From NCBI RefSeq assembly GCF_051903925.1, contig NZ_CP173678.1, positions 496,001 through 560,000 on the forward strand: a DNA stretch of 64,000 nucleotides, given 5' to 3'. Source of the DNA: G051903925 sp051903925. Lineage in GTDB: Bacteria; Pseudomonadota; Alphaproteobacteria; Zavarziniales; Zavarziniaceae. The first letter of the stretch is position 1; each line of letters starts with the position of its first letter. The notes under the pieces are model-generated. The model searched no databases and was not told where the DNA came from. It saw only the letters and a program-made list of their open reading frames with translations. The position numbers and the translations under genes are program-made. Shown one piece after another: positions 39,712-48,270 of this stretch.

Positions 39712-39824
39712 GATGCCCCCCGGCCATTCCGGCCGATTCCCCGTGTCGACAAAAGGCTACGGGAGGGCCGCCAGCCGGGGGCGTGTCTTTTCCGTGATCG
39801 CCGCATGCCCAAACGGAGACCGAG

Positions 39825-42164
39825 ATGGCCGCCCTGATCCTGCCCATCCTGGCCAGCAGCCTGCTGCCCGCCGGGGCGTCAGCCCTGGTCGCGGCTGGCG
39901 TGACGACTGCTGCCGCCCTTGCCGGCAACGCGCTGGACCAGGCGCTGTTCGGCGGCGGGAGTGATCGCAGCGGACCGCGCCTGGGCGACCTGGCCGTGAC
40001 CGCGTCGACCTATGGCGCCGGCATCCCGGTGTTTGAGGGACGATCGTTCCGCACGGCCGGCATTGTCGTCTGGTCAGGCGGCCTGGTCGAGACCGCGCAC
40101 GAGGAGGAAACAGGGGGCAAGGGCGGCTCTGGCCCCACGGTCACGACCTGGTCCTATCATGTCGATCTGGCTGCGGCCCTGGGCGAAGGGCCAATCGCCG
40201 ACCTGCGCAGGATCTGGGCCAACGGCACGCTGATCTTCGACGCCGGTGCCGCGACGGCCCCCTTCGACGCCCTTCCCGGCGGCTTTGCCAGCACGGTCGC
40301 CAGCGGCGCGCACAGCAATCCCTATGCCCTGCGCTTTCGCGGCGGAACGGCCGAGCAGGAGCCCGACGCGACGATCGAGGCGGCGTTGGGCGCTGGCCTG
40401 GTCCCCGCCTATCGCGGCACGGCGCTGGTCGTCCTGGAGCGCCTGCAGCTGGCCGATTTTGGCAATGCCATCCCGAACCTGGAATTCGAGATCGTGCCCA
40501 TTGCCGCCGGCACCGTGGGCACCGCCGCAGCGCGCCTGGCCGGCCGGGCCCTTGTCCCCGTCGCGGGCCAGGGCGAGCTGGCGCAGGCCCTGCCCGGCTA
40601 TGCCGTTGCCAGGCCGGGTCCTGCGCGGGCGGCACTGGACCAGCTGGGCCAGGCCTTTGCCTTTGACGTGGCGGAGGTTGCCGGCGCGGTACGCCTGGCG
40701 CCGCGCGGCGGGGCCGTGCGCGCCCTGCTGGAGCAGGACGATCTGGGCGCGCACGAAGCGGGGGACGAGCCGCCGCCCGCCGTCACCCTGGCCCGCATGG
40801 CTGCTGCCGAACTGCCGGCCCAGGTGACGCTGACCCACCTGGACCCGGCCACGGAGTTCCAGCAGGCGACGCAGCGCGCCCGCAACCCCGTGGACCAGGG
40901 GCGGATGATCGAGGCGCATGCCCTGCCCCTGGTCCTGCCGGCGGACGATGCGCGCGGACTGGTCGAGCGGCTGCTGTGGCAGGCCTGGACCGAACGCACG
41001 ACGGCGCGCGTCGCGCTGAGCGACCGCCATGTGTTCCTGGCCCCCGCCGACTGCGTCCTGCTGGACCTGGCCGACACCCTGCGTCGGTTCCGCATCCAGC
41101 GCCTGGTGCGGGGTGCCAACGGCGTGACCGAGGCGGACCTGGTGGCGGACGACCCGGCGATGCTGGAACAGGACCTGCCCGGCATGTCGGCGACGGCCAG
41201 GCCCGCCAACAGCCTGCGCCAGGTCGGCCTCACCGTGGCCGTGCTGCTGGACCTGCCGCTGCTGGACGACGGCGACGACGCGGCCGCCCTGCCGTTCCTT
41301 GTCGGCCTGTGCGGGCCGGCAGACGGCTGGCGCGGGGCCGCCCTGCATCGCTCGACCGATGGCGGGGCGACGTTCCTGCCGGTCCTGGCGGAGTCGCGCC
41401 GCGCCGTCCTGGGCACCGCCAGCACCGCCCTGCCTGCGGGTCCGGTGGCAACCTGGGACCGCGCCAGCACCGTGACCGTCGTCCTGGCCCATGCCACGCA
41501 CAGCCTGTCGAGCCGGCCGGAAGCGGACCTGCTCACGTCCACCGTCAACGCGGCAGCGATCGGCGGAGAGGTGGTCCAGTTCGCCCAGGCGACCCTGATC
41601 GCGCCCCAGACCTACCGCCTGTCGGTCCTGCTGCGCGGCCGCCTGGGGACAGAGGACCGGGTCGCCGACCACTTGCCGGGCGAGGCGTTCTGCCTGCTGG
41701 CGCCGGGCCCCCTGCGCCGGATCGATCCGGGACTGGCGGAACTCGGCGCCACGCGGCTCTACAAGGCGGTGTCGATCCCGCTGGAACCGGTCGACGCGGC
41801 GCCCCTGACATTCACCCTTCATGGGCGGGCGAAGCGGCCCCTGGCACCAGCCCTGGTCCATGGCCGGCGCGCCGGCGCGGGCGGCGACTGGGCGATCGCG
41901 TGGCAGCCGCGCACGCGGCTGGGTTCCGCCTTCTGGTCGGGCGGCGGGACACCATCGGGCGAGCCCGCCGAGCGCTATCTGGTCGAGATCCTGATCGGCA
42001 GCGACACCGTGCGCACCCTTGAGGTCGCCAGCGCCGCGGCCACCTATACCGCCGCGCACCAGGTGGCCGATTTCGGCGCGGCGCAGGCAGCGCTGGACGT
42101 CCGCGTGACCCAGCTGTCGGCCAGCGTCGGGCGGGGTATCGCGACCCTGGCCCACTTGACCTGA
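39825..42164 (+). CDS. Tail tip/baseplate protein (gp15-related, short form)
   Basis: 779 residues. The start has hydrophobic segments LILPILASSLLPAGASALVAAGVTTAAALAG, then GDLAVTASTYGAGIPVFEGRSFRTAGIVVWSGGLVET, WSYHVDLAAALGEGPIADLRRIWANGTLIFD, and later beta-domains of the phage-tail_3 type. The RcGTA gp15 megatron has about 1300 residues with a TIM-barrel domain; the gap in length suggests that this domain is absent. GGAG precedes the ATG. Confidence 0.85.
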   Translation: MAALILPILASSLLPAGASALVAAGVTTAAALAGNALDQALFGGGSDRSGPRLGDLAVTASTYGAGIPVFEGRSFRTAGIVVWSGGLVETAHEEETGGKGGSGPTVTTWSYHVDLAAALGEGPIADLRRIWANGTLIFDAGAATAPFDALPGGFASTVASGAHSNPYALRFRGGTAEQEPDATIEAALGAGLVPAYRGTALVVLERLQLADFGNAIPNLEFEIVPIAAGTVGTAAARLAGRALVPVAGQGELAQALPGYAVARPGPARAALDQLGQAFAFDVAEVAGAVRLAPRGGAVRALLEQDDLGAHEAGDEPPPAVTLARMAAAELPAQVTLTHLDPATEFQQATQRARNPVDQGRMIEAHALPLVLPADDARGLVERLLWQAWTERTTARVALSDRHVFLAPADCVLLDLADTLRRFRIQRLVRGANGVTEADLVADDPAMLEQDLPGMSATARPANSLRQVGLTVAVLLDLPLLDDGDDAAALPFLVGLCGPADGWRGAALHRSTDGGATFLPVLAESRRAVLGTASTALPAGPVATWDRASTVTVVLAHATHSLSSRPEADLLTSTVNAAAIGGEVVQFAQATLIAPQTYRLSVLLRGRLGTEDRVADHLPGEAFCLLAPGPLRRIDPGLAELGATRLYKAVSIPLEPVDAAPLTFTLHGRAKRPLAPALVHGRRAGAGGDWAIAWQPRTRLGSAFWSGGGTPSGEPAERYLVEILIGSDTVRTLEVASAAATYTAAHQVADFGAAQAALDVRVTQLSASVGRGIATLAHLT

Positions 42165-42187
42165 TCCCCACGATCCCTGGAGAGCCG

Positions 42188-43210
42188 ATGACGACGACAC
42201 CGATCGGCGGGCTGCCTTTGCTGCCCGTGCGTCCTGTGAACCCGGATGTGATCCACAACCAGGCGATCCTGCTGCTGGAGGTTCTGCTGCGTGGTGTGCT
42301 GGACAAGGACCTGTCCGCACCGCCCGCCCATGGCGACGGCCAGGCCTATATCGTGGCGGCCGGCGGCAGCGGTGCCTGGACCGGCAAGGACGGCCGCATC
42401 GCCCTGTCCTATGGCGGCGCATGGCTGTTCTGGCCGGATGTCGACGGCAGCGGCACCGCCATCGTACCGGGCGCGGCGCAGGAGGGCCTGCGCCTGTGGG
42501 TCGCCGACGAGGACCTGGTCTATCGCTGGAACGGCTCGGCCTGGACCGCGCGCCAGACGTTGGCCCAGGGCAGCCTGGCCGCGCCGAGCCTGCACCTGGC
42601 AGGCGACCCCGATACCGGCATCGACCAGACCAGCGGCGCCAACACGCTGTCGTTGATCGCCGGGGGTAGCGAGCAGGTCGTCGTCGGCGCCTGGACCCTG
42701 CTGGTCCAGGGTGAGGCCAATGCCGCTTTCGCCGCCAACCGCTATTCGAACAGCGGGGCCGGCGCCTTCAACGGCCGGCGCCTGCGCGGCAGCCTGTCCA
42801 GCCCGGCCGCGGTCCAGCAGAACGACTTGGTCTTTGCCCACAATTTCAGTGCCTGGGGCGGCTCGCTGTTCCGCGTCACCGCACAGATCCAGGCGACCGT
42901 GACCGAGACGACGCCCAGCGACAGCGCCATGGGCGGCATGCTGACCCTGGCCACGACGCCCGCGGGCGGTGTCTCGCCCAGCGAACGGTTGCGCATCGGG
43001 ATGGACGGCGCCGTGGCCCACCGGGCCAACGCAACCACGGTGATCGACGCCAGCAGCCACCTGGGCCTGCGCAGCTACACCGTGGGCACGCTGCCCGCAG
43101 CCGGCACCGCGGCGCGCCTGATCTATGTGTCGGACGGCACAGGCAGCAAGCGCCTGGCCGTCAGCGACGGCGGCAACTGGCGCTGGCCCGACGGGGTCGT
43201 CGTCTCCTGA
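42188..43210 (+). CDS. DUF2793-containing tail fibre-like protein
   Basis: 340 residues. The first 125 match DUF2793 (AILLLEVLLRGVLDKDLSAPPAHGDGQAYIVAAGGSGAWTGKDGRIALSYGGAWLFWPDVDG, LRLWVADEDLVYRWNGSAW). The rest is strand-rich and ends like fibre domains (ASSHLGLRSYTVGTLPAAGTAARLIYVSDGTGSKRLAVSDGGNWRWPDG). It is probably a receptor-contact or fibre-base protein; follows the tail-tip gene by 23 bp. Confidence 0.78.
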   Translation: MTTTPIGGLPLLPVRPVNPDVIHNQAILLLEVLLRGVLDKDLSAPPAHGDGQAYIVAAGGSGAWTGKDGRIALSYGGAWLFWPDVDGSGTAIVPGAAQEGLRLWVADEDLVYRWNGSAWTARQTLAQGSLAAPSLHLAGDPDTGIDQTSGANTLSLIAGGSEQVVVGAWTLLVQGEANAAFAANRYSNSGAGAFNGRRLRGSLSSPAAVQQNDLVFAHNFSAWGGSLFRVTAQIQATVTETTPSDSAMGGMLTLATTPAGGVSPSERLRIGMDGAVAHRANATTVIDASSHLGLRSYTVGTLPAAGTAARLIYVSDGTGSKRLAVSDGGNWRWPDGVVVS

Positions 43211-43258
43211 GCCCATCCACCACCTGTTCCCATCCCCCACAGCGGCGAGCGAGGTCCG

Positions 43259-43492
43259 ATGCCCGATATCAGCGAAGCCGAAATCCCCTACGAGGTGCTG
43301 GTGCGCCTGGCCGCCAGCGAGGACGAGCCGGGCTGGACCCTGGCCGGCGCCCATATCCAGACGCGGCGCATCCTGCGCATCGACGGCGTGGTCCGGGCCG
43401 ACGAGATCCAGCCCGCGCGGCCGCTTGGCGCCCAGGACGGGCCCGTGGTCGCGGCCCTGATCGCCCATTTCCAGCAGGGAGGTGCCGCATGA
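43259..43492 (+). CDS. Small hypothetical protein after fibre gene
   Basis: 77 residues: MPDISEAEIPYEVLVRLAASEDEPGWTLAGAHIQTRRILRIDGVVRADEIQPARPLGAQDGPVVAALIAHFQQGGAA. No family recognised. It is coupled to the holin-like gene by a four-base overlap. Could be a fibre chaperone by position only. Confidence 0.55.
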   Translation: MPDISEAEIPYEVLVRLAASEDEPGWTLAGAHIQTRRILRIDGVVRADEIQPARPLGAQDGPVVAALIAHFQQGGAA

Positions 43493-43695
43493 CCCGAGGC
43501 GACACCCGGCGCTGCCTGGCGCTGCTGCACTTCCTGCTGGCCCGCCTGCGCGAACCGTCGACCTATGGCGGGCTGGCCGCGCTGCTGACGGCGGCCGGCT
43601 GGTCGGTGCCGGACGGCCTGTGGGACCAGGGGGTGGCCAGCGCCATCGCCCTGGCCGGCCTGATGGCGATGCTGCTGACGGAGCGGCGGCCATGA
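43489..43695 (+). CDS. Holin-like small membrane protein
   Basis: 68 residues: a basic N-terminus (MTRGDTRRCLALLHFLLARLREPSTYGG), then two hydrophobic stretches (LAALLTAAGWSV and VASAIALAGLMAMLL) and a charged end (TERRP). The LR.PSTYGGLAALLTAAG pattern resembles 3TM-type phage holins. It may form inner-membrane lesions for particle release. It is the last gene that fits the cluster. Confidence 0.6.
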   Translation: MTRGDTRRCLALLHFLLARLREPSTYGGLAALLTAAGWSVPDGLWDQGVASAIALAGLMAMLLTERRP

Positions 43696-43766
43696 GGGGC
43701 CGCGCGCTGCGCCCTGGCCTGCGGCCCGCGGCGGGACTAGGCTGCCGGCGCCTGATGGAGTGCGTC

Positions 43767-44651
43767 ATGCGCCGGTCGATCCTGTCCCTTGGTCTTGCCC
43801 TTTGTCTTTCAGGCCTTGCCGCGCCCGCGCAGGCCGAAGGACCCAGCTTCGACTGCGCCAAGGCGCAGACGCCGGTCGAGAAGCTGATCTGCGGCGACGA
43901 CACGCTGGGTGACCTGGACGGCCAGATGGGCGAGGCGTACCGCCAGGCGCGGACCGCCGCCTCGCCGGAGCGCAAGGCGGCGCTGCTGCGCGAGCAGCGC
44001 GCCTGGGCACGCGAGCGCGACGCGCGGTGCGGTGTCACCGTCCAGTCGCTGGGGGAGATCGGCACCCGGTCTGGCGTCGTTCAGTGCCTGACCGAGCAGA
44101 CCTACTGGCGGGTCCAGGCGCTGCGCACCACGGCCGATGCCGCGCCGGCACCGGCGCCCCAGGCCGACGCGGCAGAGCCGACCGGAGCCGAACCCGCAGG
44201 CGACGTGTTCCAGATCCAGTTCGGCCTGCGCGTGCTTGGCCTCTATGACGGACCGGTCAATGGACTGCCCGGCAAGTCCACGCGCGAGGCAGCCGGGGCA
44301 TTCGCGGCCCAGGCACAGGTCGATCCCGCCGATCCCGCCGCGGTGCTGGAGGCCCTGCGACCGCGCGTGGCCGAGGCAGCCGGGCCGCCAGCCCCCAGCT
44401 TCCGCGATCCGGTCAAGGCCTGCCCCGCGCTGGTCAACCTGGCGCGCCGGCTGGATGCGGCCGATCTGTGCCAGCGGGTCGAGGGCGTCGGCCTGCCGCC
44501 CGACTATGACTGCGCCCAGTTCCCCGCCATGCTGGCGGCGGGACGCGGCAAGCCCGACGCCCAGGCCAAGGCCATCTGGGACGAGACGATCGCCAGCCTG
44601 GACCGCCTGGCACGCTATCCCTGGGTGCGCGGGACCGGCGCCTGTTCCTGA
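43767..44651 (+). CDS. Secreted LprI-like (DUF1311) protein with peptidoglycan-binding-like domain
   Basis: 294 residues from ATG 43767 with a signal peptide (MRRSILSLGLALCLSGLAAPAQA). Residues 25-95 match DUF1311/LprI: FDCAKAQTPVEKLICGDDTLGDLDGQMGEAYRQAR, LREQRAWARERDARCG and CLTEQTYWRVQALR. Residues 150-190 (FQIQFGLRVLGLYDGPVNGLPGKSTREAAGAFAAQ) resemble a PG_binding_1 repeat. LprI of Mycobacterium inhibits lysozyme. Its place next to holin-like and transglycosylase genes suggests periplasmic wall-related control; whether it belongs to the cluster is unclear. Confidence 0.7.
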   Translation: MRRSILSLGLALCLSGLAAPAQAEGPSFDCAKAQTPVEKLICGDDTLGDLDGQMGEAYRQARTAASPERKAALLREQRAWARERDARCGVTVQSLGEIGTRSGVVQCLTEQTYWRVQALRTTADAAPAPAPQADAAEPTGAEPAGDVFQIQFGLRVLGLYDGPVNGLPGKSTREAAGAFAAQAQVDPADPAAVLEALRPRVAEAAGPPAPSFRDPVKACPALVNLARRLDAADLCQRVEGVGLPPDYDCAQFPAMLAAGRGKPDAQAKAIWDETIASLDRLARYPWVRGTGACS

Positions 44652-44682
44652 GCCGCAGCGCCGGGTGAACTGGCGCCATCGC

Positions 44683-44698
44683 TGGCATGGTCCTTGCT
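44683..44698 (+). promoter_or_regulatory. Sigma-54 (-24/-12) promoter
   Basis: TGGCATG, four bases, TTGCT: the invariant GG (44684-44685) and GC (44696-44697) are exactly 10 bp apart, one mismatch from the TGGCACG-N4-TTGCW consensus. It lies 185 bp before the transglycosylase gene. Sigma-54 often drives flagellar genes in alphaproteobacteria. Confidence 0.6.
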
Positions 44699-44886
44699 CA
44701 CCCCTGGACCATGTCGTTCGCGTCACCTGATCGTTCGCATCCACCGGCCAATGCCGCAAGCCTTGGCGGCCGCGGCCCGGGCCATGCCGCGCGCTGCCCG
44801 CGCCCCGTGCGGGGCACGGCCACCGCGTCGCATCAGCCGGGCAAGTCCTGCCGGGCGGCAGAACGATCCCTGTTCCGGAGTACCCC

Positions 44887-45840
44887 ATGAGCACCAACGT
44901 CCCCATGAGCGTGTTCACGGCCCGGGGCGGCCAGGCGATCGACCCCAAGGTGGTCTCGTCGATCCGGCAGGCCAGCCAGTCGACCGGCGTCGACTTCGCC
45001 TACCTGATGGCCAAGGCCTCGCTGGAGAGCAATTTCCAGTCGGACGTCAAGGCATCCAGTTCCAGTGCCACCGGCCTCTACCAGTTCATCGAGCAGACCT
45101 GGCTGTCGATGGTGAAGGATCACGGCAGCAAGTATGGGCTGGATTCCTTTGCCAGCCAGATCACGCGCGGCAGCGACGGCCGCCTGACCGTGGCCGACCC
45201 CGCGATGCGGCGGCAGATCCTGGACCTGCGCAAGGATCCCCAAATCAGTGCGCAGATGGGCGCCGAGTACGCAGCCCTGAACGAAGGCGACCTGGAAGGC
45301 GCGCTGGGCCGGGAAGCGAACGCGACCGATCTCTACGTCGCGCACTTCATGGGCTCGGGCGGTGCGGTCAAGTTCCTGAAGGCCTTGGCCCGCAGTCCGG
45401 ACGCCAGCGCCGCCAGCCTGTTCCCCAGCGCCGCCGGCGCCAACCGCTCGGTGTTCTACAACAGTGCCGGCCAGCCCCGCAGCGTGTCCCAGCTCTATGA
45501 GTGGTTCGGGAACAAGATCGGGGCCGAGATGGCCAAGTTCGGCAACGGGCTGCAGGCGACATTCGACAGCGTTGCCAATGCCCTGCCGGCCGGGACCAGC
45601 CTGGTCAGCGGCAGCGGCAGCGCCGGCGGCCCCACCCGTACCGTATTCAGTACCGTGGGAACCGCCCTGGCGGCACCGGTGCTGGCACCGATGACGGTCG
45701 TCGCCCTGGCCAGCCTGTCAATTCCGGAAGCCGCGGCGCCGGTCGCCGCCAACACCAATGCCGCGCCCGCCGAGAGCAAATCGACGGTGCAGGCAGCACT
45801 TCAGAACCGCGACCGGCGCGCGCTGGAGGGCGGAAAGTAG
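44887..45840 (+). CDS. Lytic transglycosylase (SLT domain), possibly flagellar
   Basis: 317 residues. The SLT core is KVVSSIRQASQSTGVDFAYLMAKASLESNFQSDVKASSSSATGLYQFIEQTWLSMVKDHG, with the catalytic Glu in ASLESNF and ATGLYQF. LYVAHFMGSGGAVKFL follows, then a Ser-Gly-Ala-rich tail without a signal peptide. Enzymes of this layout with ATGLYQFIEQTWL open peptidoglycan for flagellar rod or secretion structures. The sigma-54 promoter upstream supports a flagellar rather than a phage link. Confidence 0.75.
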   Translation: MSTNVPMSVFTARGGQAIDPKVVSSIRQASQSTGVDFAYLMAKASLESNFQSDVKASSSSATGLYQFIEQTWLSMVKDHGSKYGLDSFASQITRGSDGRLTVADPAMRRQILDLRKDPQISAQMGAEYAALNEGDLEGALGREANATDLYVAHFMGSGGAVKFLKALARSPDASAASLFPSAAGANRSVFYNSAGQPRSVSQLYEWFGNKIGAEMAKFGNGLQATFDSVANALPAGTSLVSGSGSAGGPTRTVFSTVGTALAAPVLAPMTVVALASLSIPEAAAPVAANTNAAPAESKSTVQAALQNRDRRALEGGK

Positions 45841-45847
45841 CGTCGCC

Positions 45848-46201
45848 TCAGAACTCCACCACCGCCTCGAAGCCGCCAAAGATCATGCGCTGGCCATCGA
45901 ACGGCATGGTGTCGGGTTTCATGTCGATGCGCGGATCGGCCATCACCTTGGCGTTGATCGCGTCGCGATCCGCGCGGCTGGCATAGGTGATCCAGGAGAA
46001 GACGACGACCTCGTCCTCCTTCAGCTGCACCGCCATGGGAAAGGACGTCACCTTTCCCGGGGGCACGTCCTCGCCTACCGCCTCGACATAGGACAGGGCG
46101 CCGTGCTCCATCCACACCTCGCCGGCCGTGCGGGCGACCTTCTTGTAGTCCTCGAGCCGCGCGCGCGGCACGGCAAGCACGAAGCCGTCGACATAAGCCA
46201 T
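45848..46201 (-). CDS. DUF1428 family protein
   Basis: 117 residues from ATG 46201 (MAYVDGFVLAVPRARLEDYKKVARTAGEVWMEHGALSYVEAVGEDVPPGKVTSFPMAVQLKEDEVVVFSWITYASRADRDAINAKVMADPRI). This is the DUF1428 (YbaA-type) pattern, a ferredoxin-like dimeric alpha-beta barrel. No enzymatic role is established. The stop is seven bases from the convergent transglycosylase stop. Confidence 0.88.
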   Translation of the reverse strand: MAYVDGFVLAVPRARLEDYKKVARTAGEVWMEHGALSYVEAVGEDVPPGKVTSFPMAVQLKEDEVVVFSWITYASRADRDAINAKVMADPRIDMKPDTMPFDGQRMIFGGFEAVVEF

Positions 46202-46293
46202 GGTCCGATCCTTTCGTCTGTTCGACCTGGGTTGCATCACCGACAAGGACGGACGGGGCGGCATCGTTCCGACACCGCCGTCGTCGTCTTCGT

Positions 46294-48081
46294 TCAGGCG
46301 GGTTCGGGCGTCGCACCGGCAGCCGCGGCCGCTTCCATGTTCTGGGCGGTGCGGCTGGCGGCATAGGCATCCATGCGCTGCTTCAGCACCGGGTGGCGGA
46401 CCACCAGGGAGCGGAAGTCGCGGCGATCCAGGGTGTGGAACTCGCAATAGTCGATCGCCGTCACATCGGCCGAGCGCCGCGCCCCGCTGATCAGGGCCAT
46501 CTCCCCGAAGAAATTGCCCGCCTCAAGCCGGATGGTCCTGCCCCCCACCGCGACCTGGACCGCACCTTGCGCGATGAAATAGATGCGGTCCGCCCGCTCG
46601 CCCTTGCGGATCAGCTTCTCGCCCGGGGCCGCCTTGCGCGGCTCCAGCAGCAGGAGCAGATCCTCCCGCGCTTCCTCGTCCAGCTCCGCAAAGATGGGGA
46701 AGCGGTCGACGAGCGTCTGGCTCTTCATCGACTTCTCGGCCGCGCGCTCCTCGTTGCGCTTGCTCAGCTCCGCCATCTGGGTGCGCAGCAGGACCATGCG
46801 GCGCTGGCCAAAGCGGGCATATTTCTCGCGCCGCTTCGGATCGGCGTTGATCCACGCCATCACCCTGTCCACGCCATAGAACACGGCGGAATTGAGCGTG
46901 ATCGACAGCAGGGCGCCCGCCAGGATGTAGTCCCGCGCCTCCGGCAGCAGCAGCCCGCTGACGACCCCGAACCCGGCCAGGATGAACGAGAACTCGCCGA
47001 TCTGGGCCAGTGCCGCCGATACGGTCAGGGCGGCCGACAGCGGATAGCCCAGCGCCAGGACGATCGCGAGCGCCGCCAGCGACTTGCCGATCACGATGAT
47101 CGCCACGACCGCAAGCACCGCCAGCGGATCGCGGATCAGGATGGACGGGTCGAACAGCATCCCGACCGAGACGAAGAACAGGATTGCAAAGGCATCCTGC
47201 AGCGGCAGCGATTCCTGCGCCGCCTTGTGGCTGAAGTCGGATTCGCTGAGGACGACACCGGCAAAGAACGCGCCCAGCGCAAAGGACACGCCGAACAGCT
47301 CCGCCGAGCCGTAGGCGATGCCAAGCGCCAGCGCCAGCACCGCCAGCGTGAACAGTTCGCGCGAGCCGGTTCGCGCCACCTGCTTCAGCATTGCCGGGAC
47401 CAGGCGCGGCCCCAGGATCACGGCCAGGGCGACAAAGGCGCCGACCTTGGCCAGCGTCACCAGGATCGTCATCCACAGGCTGTCGCCGGCGCCATGGGCA
47501 ACGGCATGGCCGTCCGCCGCGGCCGCCACCGCGGCGGACGGGTTGGCGGGGCCCAGGATCTCTGCCAAGGCGGGCAGGAGGACCAGGGCCAGGACCATCA
47601 CCAGGTCCTCGACGATCAGCCAGCCGACCGCGATGCGGCCATAGGGCGTCGTCAACTCGTTCCGGTCCTCAAGCGCCCGCAACAGCACGACCGTCGAGGC
47701 GACGGAGAGGCTGAGGCCAAAGACCAGGCCCGAGCCGAGGCTCCACCCCCAGAGGTGCGCGACCCCTGCGCCGATGGCGGTGCCGACCGCGATCTGTCCG
47801 ATCGCGCCCGGTACGGCAATCCAGCGCACGGCCATCAGGTCGCCCATGGAGAAGTGCAGGCCGACCCCGAACATCAGCATGATCACCCCCATCTCCGCCA
47901 ACTGGCCGGACAGGCCGGCATCGGCCACGAAGCCGGGGGTGAAGGGGCCGACGGCTATCCCTGCGACCAGATAGCCGACCAGGGGCGGCAGGCGCAGGCG
48001 GTTGGCAATGAAACCGAAAATGAACGCGAGGACGAAGCCCATCGCGACAGTGGAAATCAGCGTGAAGTCATGATGATCCAT
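46294..48081 (-). CDS. CPA2 cation:proton antiporter with C-terminal cyclic-nucleotide-binding domain
   Basis: 595 residues. About 12-13 membrane helices cover residues 1-400, with RLRLPPLVGYLVAGIAVGPFTPG, VASTVVLLRALEDR, LIVEDLVMVLALVLLPAL, ELFGVSFALGAFFAGVVLSES and LAQIGEFSFILAG of the YbaL/KefB group. Instead of the usual TrkA-N domain, the C-terminus is a cNMP-binding domain (FAELDEEAREDLLLLLEPRKAAPGEKLIRKGERADRIYFIAQG, phosphate-binding cassette FFGEMALISGARRSADV). Gating by cAMP or another nucleotide is likely but inferred. Confidence 0.87.
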   Translation of the reverse strand: MDHHDFTLISTVAMGFVLAFIFGFIANRLRLPPLVGYLVAGIAVGPFTPGFVADAGLSGQLAEMGVIMLMFGVGLHFSMGDLMAVRWIAVPGAIGQIAVGTAIGAGVAHLWGWSLGSGLVFGLSLSVASTVVLLRALEDRNELTTPYGRIAVGWLIVEDLVMVLALVLLPALAEILGPANPSAAVAAAADGHAVAHGAGDSLWMTILVTLAKVGAFVALAVILGPRLVPAMLKQVARTGSRELFTLAVLALALGIAYGSAELFGVSFALGAFFAGVVLSESDFSHKAAQESLPLQDAFAILFFVSVGMLFDPSILIRDPLAVLAVVAIIVIGKSLAALAIVLALGYPLSAALTVSAALAQIGEFSFILAGFGVVSGLLLPEARDYILAGALLSITLNSAVFYGVDRVMAWINADPKRREKYARFGQRRMVLLRTQMAELSKRNEERAAEKSMKSQTLVDRFPIFAELDEEAREDLLLLLEPRKAAPGEKLIRKGERADRIYFIAQGAVQVAVGGRTIRLEAGNFFGEMALISGARRSADVTAIDYCEFHTLDRRDFRSLVVRHPVLKQRMDAYAASRTAQNMEAAAAAGATPEPA

Positions 48082-48270
48082 CGATCGCCAGCACCTCTCC
48101 AGGATTGGGGAAGGATACCGCGATCATCGGATCGCAGCATGTCGAGCGCACAGCATAGCGGTCCGGCGCCTGAGTGACGAGTGACGACGGTCGCTGAATC
48201 TTGAAACCCGCCGTGATCGGCCAATGACTTCAGATGAGCGTTGCGGATCCTTGAACGCTCAGCCCTGCGA

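Larger units (their letters stand above)
26083..43695 (+). mobile_element. Gene-transfer-agent-like head-tail cluster (or GTA-derived prophage remnant)
   Basis: A near-complete siphovirus-like structural set in the order of the Rhodobacter capsulatus GTA: packaging, portal, protease, capsid, adaptors, tail tube, GTA gp10-type protein, rcc01693 chaperone, very short tape measure, DUF2460, DUF2163 hub, NlpC/P60, tail tip, then fibre and holin-like genes. No integrase, excisionase, repressor, lysogeny or DNA replication genes are present, and both flanks are ordinary chromosomal genes. Base composition matches the host. These points favour a domesticated GTA-like element. Extra genes (GT9, lectin-like, minus-strand coiled coil, fibre) are not part of the classical cluster, so a GTA-related prophage remnant remains possible. 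Confidence 0.75.

Noticed and set aside
40074..42422. Minus-strand 782-aa frame opposite the tail-tip gene
   Set aside because: Shadow of the plus-strand gene, Arg/Gly/Gln-rich, no domain.
26083..43695. Complete temperate prophage
   Set aside because: Integrase, repressor, replication genes and attachment repeats are all missing; a GTA-like element or remnant fits better.
46393..48177. Plus-strand 594-aa frame opposite the antiporter
   Set aside because: Shadow frame; the minus strand has clear membrane helices and a cNMP domain.
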